A DNA stretch of 5,605 nucleotides from Sphingomonas sp. UBA1000 (GTDB taxonomy: Bacteria > Pseudomonadota > Alphaproteobacteria > Sphingomonadales > Sphingomonadaceae). The stretch spans positions 1-5,605 of the forward strand of contig DBAW01000056.1 in NCBI GenBank assembly GCA_002291855.1. Direction: 5' to 3'. Position numbers and translations under genes: made by a program. Below are positions 1 through 4,882 of the stretch, piece after piece; the first letter of the stretch is position 1; each line of letters starts with the position of its first letter. The notes below the pieces were generated by a model. That model was not told the DNA's origin. It worked only from the letters and a program-made list of their open reading frames with translations, and did no database searches.

Positions 1-405
1 GCCGCCTCGGCGCTCGACTGGGTGCAGAGCTTCCACCCCGAAGCGCAGCAGACCTGGGTCGCCGGCGTCAGCTTCGGCGCATGGATCGGCATGCAGCTGC
101 TGATGCGCCGCCCGGAAGTGCGCGGCTTCATCTCCATCGCGCCGCCCGCCAACATGTATGATTTCAGCTTTCTCGCGCCCTGCCCGGCATCGGGCATCAT
201 CATCCAGGGCGATGCCGATGAGGTGGTCACGCCCTCGGCCGTGCAGAAGCTGGTCGACAAGCTGCGCACGCAAAAGCACATCACCATCCACCATGACACG
301 GTGCCGGGTGCCAATCATTTCTTCGAGCATGAAATGCCGCAGCTGATGGGCAGCGTCGACCGCTATCTCGACTTCCGGCTCGATCCCGGCTGTCCGATCC
401 GCTGA
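1..405 (+). CDS. Alpha/beta hydrolase, 3' part only
   Basis: This is the C-terminal 134 residues of an alpha/beta-hydrolase-fold protein whose start lies left of the window; the frame is open from base 1 to TGA at 403-405. The visible fragment has the nucleophile elbow G-V-S-F-G (residues 22-26, nucleophile Ser24). The acid lies in GDADEVV (70-76, probably Asp73) and the catalytic His in GANHFF (His106), so the triad looks intact. Ser-acid-His spacing and overall character resemble the short cytosolic hydrolases of COG2945 (about 210 residues), which would put some 80 residues outside the window. The substrate cannot be deduced; no signal peptide can be assessed. A MarR-like gene follows 68 bases downstream on the same strand and may be co-transcribed. 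The GTG at 22 is an internal Val codon, not a start. Confidence 0.9.
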   Translation, partial: AASALDWVQSFHPEAQQTWVAGVSFGAWIGMQLLMRRPEVRGFISIAPPANMYDFSFLAPCPASGIIIQGDADEVVTPSAVQKLVDKLRTQKHITIHHDTVPGANHFFEHEMPQLMGSVDRYLDFRLDPGCPIR

Positions 406-473
406 CCGGACAACAAGGCATGAACGGCGTTGTGAACTGGGGCGGACCGAAAGCGGAACGGGGGGAAAAGGCG

Positions 474-926
474 ATGGCCGACCGCGAAAAACTGCTGCTC
501 GACCTGTTCGTCGAAATCGCCCGGGTCGAGCATCTGGTGCGCAATTATCTCGACCCGATCGAGCCGCTGGGGCTGAACGCCAACCAGTTCGGCCTGCTCA
601 ACTATTTCATCCGCAACAACCGCCAGACCGAGCGGCGCTCGATCCTTGCCTGGGTGTTCCAGACCGACGAGGCCGAGACGGCGGCGCATCTGGACGTGCT
701 GGCCGCGCGCGGGCTGGTCGACCGGCGCCCCGATGGCACGGACGAGATCGTCGCGCTGACCCCGGCGGGTCAGGCCGCGCATGAAGCGGCGATCGAAATG
801 GTCGCCCCCGATGTGCTGCCGCTGATGTCGGAGTTTGCCGATGACGATCTTGGTCAGGCGCTGACGACCCTGCAGGAAATCCGGCGGGTGTTCGACAATC
901 TGCCCGACCGACCGGCCGCAGGCTGA
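474..926 (+). CDS. MarR-like winged-helix transcriptional regulator
   Basis: A 150-residue protein with the size and layout of MarR-family regulators, which are usually homodimeric DNA-binding repressors. An N-terminal helix (about residues 3-26) leads into LGLNANQFGLLNYF (32-45), the region corresponding to the usual 'LT..Q...L' start of the wHTH. The putative recognition helix is around 67-80 (ETAAHLDVLAARG), followed by the wing with LVDRRPDGTDEIVALTPAG (81-99); the 'ALTPAG' strand-turn is typical. A C-terminal helical dimerisation region follows. ATG at 474 was chosen because a purine-rich G6A4GG tract (460-471) lies directly in front of it. An in-frame ATG at 420 would add 18 residues but has a poorer ribosome site. 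The helix between 46 and 66 (NNRQTERRSILAWVFQ) is not typical of MarR, so the assignment is by overall pattern. No operator was found; the ligand is unknown. The preceding hydrolase gene may be in the same operon. Confidence 0.75.
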   Translation: MADREKLLLDLFVEIARVEHLVRNYLDPIEPLGLNANQFGLLNYFIRNNRQTERRSILAWVFQTDEAETAAHLDVLAARGLVDRRPDGTDEIVALTPAGQAAHEAAIEMVAPDVLPLMSEFADDDLGQALTTLQEIRRVFDNLPDRPAAG

Positions 927-945
927 TCCTCGGGCGGCTGGCCGC

Positions 946-1119
946 TCAGACGGTCAGGATCGCGACATTGCCCGCCAGCACCAGCGCGGCGACAATCATC
1001 AGCCAGCCGCGCCTGCGGTCCTGCCCCAGACCGCGCCGGAGTGTGGCGATGCCGCCGAGCAGCAGCCCGGCAGAGGCGATCATCAGGACGGAGAGAACAA
1101 GGGCGGCGGTGGCGTTCAT
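946..1119 (-). CDS. 57-residue two-helix membrane protein (hypothetical)
   Basis: A small minus-strand ORF starting at ATG (1119-1117) and ending at TGA (948-946), 57 residues. It encodes two hydrophobic segments, about residues 4-24 (rich in A, L, V, I, M) and 39-57 (starting WLMIVAALVLAG). Between them is a strongly basic loop with Arg28, Arg29, Arg35, Arg36 and Arg37. By the positive-inside rule the loop would face the cytoplasm and both termini the periplasm. A GGGGG run (1126-1130 on the plus strand) sits 6 bases upstream of the ATG as a Shine-Dalgarno site. It lies downstream of, and on the same strand as, the PLP-dependent dehydratase, separated by a palindromic repeat, and is convergent with the MarR-like gene, leaving only 19 bases between the two stop codons. 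No function can be assigned. Similar two-helix small proteins occur in sphingomonads from memory, which was not checked here. Confidence 0.72.
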   Translation of the reverse strand: MNATAALVLSVLMIASAGLLLGGIATLRRGLGQDRRRGWLMIVAALVLAGNVAILTV

Positions 1120-1128
1120 CGCGCGCCC

Positions 1129-1178
1129 CCTAGAGCATTTTCGAGCCGGGTGGAATCACCCGGCGGCTCGGCAAATGC
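1129..1178. repeat. Palindromic intergenic repeat (alphaproteobacterial type)
   Basis: An imperfect palindrome with three nested stems: GCATTT (1135-1140) with AAATGC (1173-1178), CGAGC (1142-1146) with GCTCG (1166-1170), and CGGGTG (1147-1152) with CACCCG (1157-1162). The loop is GAAT and a GCG bulge lies on the 3' side. The opening CTAGAGCATTTTCGAG and the general layout resemble a dispersed intergenic repeat seen in many Rhizobiales and Sphingomonadales genomes (recognised from memory). It lies between two minus-strand genes, so it would be transcribed if they share an mRNA and could then act as an RNA hairpin affecting 3'-end stability or partial termination. No transposase or target duplication is visible. 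Confidence 0.75.
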
Positions 1179-1191
1179 GGCAAATCACAGG

Positions 1192-1208
1192 CCTAGAGCA
1201 TTTTCGAG
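1192..1208. repeat. Second, truncated copy of the 1129 repeat
   Basis: The 17 bases CCTAGAGCATTTTCGAG are identical to 1129-1145 and in the same orientation, 63 bases further on. After base 1208 similarity fades within a few bases and the rest of the palindrome is missing, so this is only a left arm. It overlaps the 3' end of the minus-strand dehydratase gene and encodes its last residues (Ser-Lys-Met-Leu) and TAG stop. Confidence 0.8.
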
Positions 1209-2191
1209 GCGGGCTGTGAAGCTGCTGGGTCCGCCGCATCCAGCCGGGCCATCCGCGCGAACAGCGCCGGATCGACATTGCCGCCCGACAGCATCACCAG
1301 CGTCCCCGGCTGCGGCGCGACCCGGCCTGTCAGCATCGCCGCCAGCGCGACCGCGCCCCCCGGCTCCAGCACCAGCCGCAGCCGTTCGAACGCCCAGCGC
1401 ATCGCCGCGCCGGTTTCAGCCTCGCTGACCGCGACGCCGCGCGCACCGCGCGCATGCAGGATGCCGAAGGTCAGCGGCGCGACGCGAAAGGTCTGGAGCG
1501 CGTCGCAGGCGGTGGCCGGCGGGTTCGGCCCGACGCCGACAATCTCCCCGGCGGCCAGCGAGCGGGCCATATCGTCCCACCCCTCCGGCTCGACGGTCAC
1601 GATTTCCGCCTCGGGCAAGGCGAGCGCCAGCCCCGCGGCCAGCCCGCCGCCCCCGCAACAGGTGACGACCCGGCGGATCGGCGCGCGCCCGAGCGCGGCG
1701 ACCTGCGCCGCCGCCTCCAGCCCGGCGCTGCCCTGCCCTTCGACCACAAAGGGATCATCGAAGCTTGGCACCAGCACCGCGCCGCGCGCTGCGGCCAGTT
1801 CAGCCGCGATTGCCTCGCGCGACTGGGTCAGCCGGTCATAGAGGATGATCTCCGCCCCCAGCGCGGCGGTATTGGCGCGCTTGGCGGCGGGCGCATCGGC
1901 GGGCATCACGATGGCCGCCGGCATCCCCAGCCGGGCGGCGGCCCAGGCGACGCCCTGGGCATGGTTGCCCGATGAAAAGGCGACGACGCCCGGCGCGCGC
2001 TGCGACTCCGGAATCGCGGTCAGCCGGTGCCACGCCCCGCGCAGCTTGAACGCGCCCATCGGCTGGAGCGATTCGGCCTTCAGCCAGCAATCCGCCCCCC
2101 CGATCGACGCGCTGAGCAGCGGCGTCGGCGGCACGATTTTCGCCATCTTTTCCAGTGCGTTAACGATGCCTTCACGATTTGGATGACGCAA
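1193..2191 (-). CDS. Threonine/serine dehydratase-like PLP enzyme (fold type II)
   Basis: A 332-residue fold-type II PLP enzyme, a size typical of serine/threonine dehydratases without an ACT domain and of serine racemases. Visible landmarks are the PLP-lysine motif GAFKLRGA (46-53, Schiff-base Lys49), SSGNHAQG (73-80, substrate/carboxylate loop), the Gly-rich phosphate-binding loop CGGGGLAAG (179-187), EPEGWDD (201-207), LEPGGA (275-280) and SGGNVD (302-307, contact to the pyridine nitrogen). The likely reaction is deamination of L-threonine or L-serine to the 2-oxo acid plus ammonia; racemase activity cannot be excluded. Absence of a C-terminal ACT-like domain argues against the isoleucine-feedback-regulated IlvA form. 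TTG at 2191-2189 is preferred because a strong AAAGGGGG site lies 6 bases upstream, and the resulting N-terminus contains the helix that precedes 'TPLL' in this family. An ATG at 2146 would delete it. The last four residues and stop lie in a repeat copy. It is divergent from the ornithine decarboxylase. Confidence 0.88.
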   Translation of the reverse strand: MRHPNREGIVNALEKMAKIVPPTPLLSASIGGADCWLKAESLQPMGAFKLRGAWHRLTAIPESQRAPGVVAFSSGNHAQGVAWAAARLGMPAAIVMPADAPAAKRANTAALGAEIILYDRLTQSREAIAAELAAARGAVLVPSFDDPFVVEGQGSAGLEAAAQVAALGRAPIRRVVTCCGGGGLAAGLALALPEAEIVTVEPEGWDDMARSLAAGEIVGVGPNPPATACDALQTFRVAPLTFGILHARGARGVAVSEAETGAAMRWAFERLRLVLEPGGAVALAAMLTGRVAPQPGTLVMLSGGNVDPALFARMARLDAADPAASQPASKML

Positions 2192-2197
2192 CGCCCA

Positions 2198-2205
2198 CCC
2201 CCTTT
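2198..2205 (-). promoter_or_regulatory. Shine-Dalgarno site deciding the dehydratase TTG start
   Basis: On the minus strand AAAGGGGG is followed by a 6-base spacer and TTG (2191-2189). The downstream in-frame ATG at 2146 has only a GGAAAAG run directly abutting it, so the TTG is the better-supported start. Confidence 0.6.
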
Positions 2206-2237
2206 GTCTTGCAATTGAAACAGATCAGGATTCGGCT

Positions 2238-2266
2238 CTTTACAGGGGGGACCCCCGCCCATATAT
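2238..2266 (+). promoter_or_regulatory. Putative sigma70-type promoter for ornithine decarboxylase
   Basis: CTTTAC (2238-2243) and ATATAT (2261-2266) are separated by 17 bases and each match the alphaproteobacterial housekeeping consensus CTTGAC/CTATAT at five of six positions. Predicted transcription start is near 2272-2274, just before the first paired base of the structured leader, which supports the call. The spacer contains a G5-GA-C5 inverted repeat (2246-2256 region). Only sequence resemblance supports it. Confidence 0.45.
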
Positions 2267-2275
2267 CGCGCCTCC

Positions 2276-2351
2276 GCTGCCCCATGGGACTTCCACCGCA
2301 AGGCAGCTTTTGTCGCCACGTACGCCGCAAGGCAATTGGAGGTCCCTTGAG
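2276..2351 (+). promoter_or_regulatory. Structured 5' leader (speF-type RNA candidate) masking the SD of ornithine decarboxylase
   Basis: The leader between the putative promoter and the TTG start can form a 10-pair helix between GGGACTTCCA (2286-2295) and TGGAGGTCCC (2337-2346), with one G-U pair. This helix buries the whole Shine-Dalgarno GGAGGT (2338-2343). A second helix, GCTGCC (2276-2281) with GGCAGC (2302-2307), crosses the first, so the two would form an H-type pseudoknot or act as alternatives. Inside lies a small hairpin GCC-GCAA-GGC (2324-2333) with a GNRA loop; CCGCAAGGCA occurs twice (2296-2305 and 2325-2334). The architecture fits translational control of polyamine synthesis. 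A conserved RNA called speF is known upstream of ornithine decarboxylase genes in alphaproteobacteria, and position and gene context match. Membership in that family is inferred, and the ligand or signal is unknown. Confidence 0.6.
2338..2343 (+). promoter_or_regulatory. Shine-Dalgarno site deciding the TTG start of ornithine decarboxylase
   Basis: GGAGGT is a near-perfect anti-16S match placed 8 bases before TTG at 2352-2354. No in-frame ATG occurs in the N-terminal part of the gene, so a non-ATG start is required. The upstream in-frame TTG at 2310 lacks a comparable site and lies inside the structured leader. Confidence 0.75.
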
Positions 2352-3587
2352 TTGCACGAGCATCATAGCGCGCTGGGGCTAGCAAGCGTCCCCAACAATG
2401 CCGAAACCGGCATTGACGTCGCCCGTTCCTGCCCGGCAGAGCCGGTCACGCTCGTCCGCCCCCATGCGGCACGGCGCGCGGCCCGCTTCTTCGTCGAGAA
2501 GTTTCCCGGCCGGACCCTTTACGCAGTCAAGGCGAATCCCTCGCCCGAACTGATCCGCATCCTGTGGGACGCGGGCGTCACCCATTATGACGTCGCCTCG
2601 ATCGCCGAGGTGCGGATGGTGCGCGCCACGCTGCCCGAGGCGGTGCTGTGCTTCATGCACCCGGTAAAGGCGGAAGAAGCGATTGCCGAGGCCTATTTCG
2701 GGCACGGCGTGCGCACCTTCTCGCTCGATTCGATGGAAGAGCTGGACAAGATCGTCCGCGCCACCCGCGCGGCCGATGGCACCCCGGCGGCCGATCTCAC
2801 CCTGTGCGTGCGGCTGCGCGTGTCGTCCGACTATTCCAAGCTCAGCCTTGCGTCCAAGTTCGGCGTGTCGCCGGTCGAGGCCAAGGATCTGCTGATCGCC
2901 GCCCGGCAGGTCGCCGATGCGCTCGGCATCTGCTTCCATGTAGGCAGCCAGGCGATGACGCCCGACGCCTATGCCCAGGCGATGGAGCGGGTGCGCCAGG
3001 CGATTGTCGAGGCCGCGGTCACCGTCGACGTGATCGATGTCGGCGGGGGCTTTCCGTCCTCCTATCCCGGCATGGAGCCGCCGCCGCTCGAGCTTTATTT
3101 CGAGACCATCCACCGCGCGTTCGAAAAGCTGCCGGTCAGCTATTCGTCGGAGCTGTGGGCGGAACCGGGCCGGGCGCTGTGCGCGGAATATTCGTCGCTG
3201 ATCGTGCGCGTCGAAAAGCGCCGGGGCGAGGAGCTGTACATCAATGACGGCGCCTATGGCGCGCTGTTCGATGCCGCCCATGTCGGCTGGCGCTTTCCGG
3301 TCACGCTGCTGCGCGACACCGAAAGCCGCACCAAGCCGATGGGGTTCAGCTTTTACGGCCCGACCTGCGACGATATGGACCGGATGGCCGGGCCGTTCAT
3401 GCTGCCCGCCGACATCGCCGCCGGCGACTATATCGAAGTCGGCATTCTCGGTGCCTATGGCTGTGCGATGCGCACCGGCTTTAACGGCTTCGGCACCGCG
3501 CAGGTGGTGACCGTGGCCGATGAGCCGATGACGACGCTCTATGCCGGGCGCGCCGCTGAACCGGCGAGCAACGTCGTCAAGCTGTAA
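2352..3587 (+). CDS. Ornithine decarboxylase, fold type III PLP enzyme
   Basis: A 411-residue (TTG-started) member of the alanine-racemase-fold ornithine/diaminopimelate decarboxylase group, close in size to eukaryote-like ODCs (roughly 380-460). It would convert L-ornithine to putrescine plus CO2 in the cytosol as a homodimer with active sites at the subunit interface. Landmarks, numbered from the TTG: YAVKANP (57-63) with the PLP lysine Lys60, HVGSQ (196-200) stacking on the cofactor, DVGGGFP (229-235) and EPGRA (271-275) for phosphate and pyridine nitrogen. GPTCDD (336-341) carries the catalytic Cys339 and the Asp pair that distinguishes ODC-type substrate binding from diaminopimelate decarboxylase, and GAYGCAM (368-374) and FNGF (377-380) complete the site. 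Some relatives also act on lysine. The structured leader upstream probably controls translation. The deoxyhypusine-synthase-like gene 119 bases downstream would use the putrescine. Confidence 0.93.
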   Translation: MHEHHSALGLASVPNNAETGIDVARSCPAEPVTLVRPHAARRAARFFVEKFPGRTLYAVKANPSPELIRILWDAGVTHYDVASIAEVRMVRATLPEAVLCFMHPVKAEEAIAEAYFGHGVRTFSLDSMEELDKIVRATRAADGTPAADLTLCVRLRVSSDYSKLSLASKFGVSPVEAKDLLIAARQVADALGICFHVGSQAMTPDAYAQAMERVRQAIVEAAVTVDVIDVGGGFPSSYPGMEPPPLELYFETIHRAFEKLPVSYSSELWAEPGRALCAEYSSLIVRVEKRRGEELYINDGAYGALFDAAHVGWRFPVTLLRDTESRTKPMGFSFYGPTCDDMDRMAGPFMLPADIAAGDYIEVGILGAYGCAMRTGFNGFGTAQVVTVADEPMTTLYAGRAAEPASNVVKL

Positions 3588-3612
3588 CGCCCGCCGGGCA
3601 GTTTTCGGGTTT

Positions 3613-3642
3613 GGCGTCCGGCCCCTGATGGGGCCGGACGCC
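3613..3642 (+). terminator. GC-rich hairpin after ornithine decarboxylase (weak or non-canonical terminator)
   Basis: A perfect 13-pair stem, GGCGTCCGGCCCC (3613-3625) with GGGGCCGGACGCC (3630-3642) and a TGAT loop, 25 bases after the decarboxylase stop. No U-tract follows directly; the nearest is TTT at 3651-3653 after a small CCCGTTCGGG palindrome. It may terminate partially, or protect the 3' end of the first message, giving unequal expression of the two polyamine genes. Confidence 0.5.
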
Positions 3643-3706
3643 CGTTCGGGTTTCCGCGTCCCCTTCCCCAACGACTGCGGCCGATGACCATGTGGAAAGA
3701 TCAGGC

Positions 3707-4756
3707 ATGACCGATATCGTGAACGACACCCGCAAGGCGGAGCTTCTGTCGAAGACCGTCGAGCATATCGACATTCGCAGCTTCGACGCGCGCCCGATCG
3801 TCGATGCGATGGGCAAGATGAGCTTCACCAGCCGCGATCTCGCGCGCGCGACCGGCATCTACAACCAGATGCTGGCCGATCCCGACTGCTCGATCTTCCT
3901 CGTGATCGCCGGCTCGACCTCGGCCGGCGGCTGCATGGACCTCTATGCCGAGCTGGTGCGCTCGAACATGGTCGACGGCGTCGTCGCCACCGGCGCGTCG
4001 ATCGTCGACATGGATTTCTTCGAAGGCCTTGGCCACAAGCATTATCAGGCGCTCGAAGTGCCGGACGACAACACGCTGCGTTCGCTCTATATCGACCGCA
4101 TCTACGACACCTATATCGACGAAGAAGCGCTGCAGGACTGCGATCACACGATCGGCCGCATCGCCGACAGCCTTGAGCCGCGCGCCTATTCGTCGCGCGC
4201 CTTCATCCGCGAGATGGGCAAGTATCTGGCCGAACATGGCAAGAAGGAAAACAGCCTCGTCAAGCTCGCCTATGAGCATGACGTGCCGATCTTCTGCCCG
4301 GCCTTTGTCGACAGCTCGGCGGGCTTCGGCCTCGTCAAGCATCAGGTCGACCGGATGAAGCAGGGCCAGCCCTATATGGTGCTCGACGCCATCGCCGATT
4401 TCCGCGAACTGACCGACATCAAGATCAAGGCCGGCACCACCGGCCTGCTGATGATCGGCGGCGGCGTGCCCAAGAACTTCATCCAGGACACGGTCGTGTG
4501 CGCCGAAATCCTCGGCCATGACGATGTCGAGATGCACAAATATGCGGTGCAGATCACCGTCGCCGATGTGCGCGACGGCGCCTGCTCGTCCTCGACGCTC
4601 AAGGAAGCGGCGAGCTGGGGCAAGGTCGACACCGCGCTTGAACAGATGGTGTTCGCCGAGGCCGGCTCGGTGATGCCGCTGCTCGCCTCCGACGCCTATC
4701 ATCGCGGCCATTGGCGCACCCGCGCCAAGCGCGCCTGGGGCAAATTGTTCGACTGA
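3707..4756 (+). CDS. Deoxyhypusine-synthase-like protein, probable homospermidine synthase
   Basis: A 349-residue protein of the deoxyhypusine synthase family, near the size of the human enzyme (369). Matching landmarks: a Ser/Thr-rich NAD-site segment AGSTSAGG (68-75), VATGASIVDMDFFEGLGH (93-110), CPAFVDSSAG (197-206; the eukaryotic PALTDGSLG region), GGGVPKNFI (251-259; Lys256 aligns with the lysine that forms the aminobutyl imine) and AASWGKV (301-307; eukaryotic AVSWGKI). Bacteria lack eIF5A, and bacterial homologues are known to make polyamines by NAD-dependent aminobutyl transfer, for example homospermidine from putrescine. The upstream ornithine decarboxylase supplies putrescine, so homospermidine synthesis is the favoured role; another aminobutyl acceptor is possible. 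ATG at 3707 was chosen because GGAAAGA (3694-3700) sits 6 bases before it. An in-frame GTG at 3692 lies at that site itself. Confidence 0.88.
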   Translation: MTDIVNDTRKAELLSKTVEHIDIRSFDARPIVDAMGKMSFTSRDLARATGIYNQMLADPDCSIFLVIAGSTSAGGCMDLYAELVRSNMVDGVVATGASIVDMDFFEGLGHKHYQALEVPDDNTLRSLYIDRIYDTYIDEEALQDCDHTIGRIADSLEPRAYSSRAFIREMGKYLAEHGKKENSLVKLAYEHDVPIFCPAFVDSSAGFGLVKHQVDRMKQGQPYMVLDAIADFRELTDIKIKAGTTGLLMIGGGVPKNFIQDTVVCAEILGHDDVEMHKYAVQITVADVRDGACSSSTLKEAASWGKVDTALEQMVFAEAGSVMPLLASDAYHRGHWRTRAKRAWGKLFD

Positions 4757-4770
4757 TCCGGTCAAAGGGG

Positions 4771-4794
4771 CCGGGCCGCGCTGCTGCGGCCCGG
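4771..4794 (+). terminator. GC hairpin after the deoxyhypusine-synthase-like gene
   Basis: CCGGGCCGC (4771-4779) pairs with GCGGCCCGG (4786-4794) around a GCTGCT loop, 14 bases after the stop. GGGG at 4767-4770 can extend the stem to CCCC at 4804-4807 with a bulge. It lacks a U-tract, so it is probably a 3'-end-protecting structure ahead of the strong terminator at 4824. Confidence 0.4.
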
Positions 4795-4823
4795 TCCGTT
4801 CGGCCCCCACGCACAGCCAAAAG

Positions 4824-4860
4824 AAAAACCCCGCCGGACCTGAGGTCCGGCGGGGTTTTT
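4824..4860. terminator. Bidirectional intrinsic terminator
   Basis: A perfect 17-pair inverted repeat with a 3-base TGA loop: AAAAACCCCGCCGGACC (4824-4840) and GGTCCGGCGGGGTTTTT (4844-4860). The GC core is followed by a T5 run on the plus strand and, read from the other side, by a T5 run on the minus strand. It therefore can end transcripts from both the polyamine genes and the convergent exported-protein gene, which stops 22 bases away. Confidence 0.93.
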
Positions 4861-4882
4861 CATGTGTCGGTGTCGTGGGCGC

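Noticed and set aside
420..473. Earlier ATG start for the MarR-like gene
   Set aside because: It has a weaker ribosome site than the ATG at 474, and the 18 added residues do not look like part of the family fold.
1129..1208. Direct repeats as a minimal CRISPR array
   Set aside because: Only two copies, one truncated, with the fuller copy being a long palindrome and no cas genes nearby.
968..1219. Plus-strand open frame across the small membrane protein and repeat
   Set aside because: It reads through the palindromic repeat, has no ribosome site worth noting, and the minus-strand frame has clear membrane-helix character.
1278..1841. Plus-strand open frame across the dehydratase gene
   Set aside because: Ser/Ala/Pro-rich shadow; the minus-strand frame has all the PLP-enzyme motifs.
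2374..2394. Hairpin TGGGG/CCCCA just inside the decarboxylase coding region
   Set aside because: Only five pairs with a 10-base loop, overlapped by a competing CGCT/AGCG pairing; expected often by chance at this GC content.
2379..3671. Long open frame (430 codons) on the minus strand opposite the ornithine decarboxylase
   Set aside because: The translation is low-complexity, rich in Arg, Gly, Ala and His, with no recognisable domain. It mirrors the high-GC codon bias of the real plus-strand gene.
3701..4810. Long open frame (369 codons) on the minus strand opposite the deoxyhypusine-synthase-like gene
   Set aside because: Same shadow effect. It also runs across the hairpin at 4771-4794 and has no recognisable motif.
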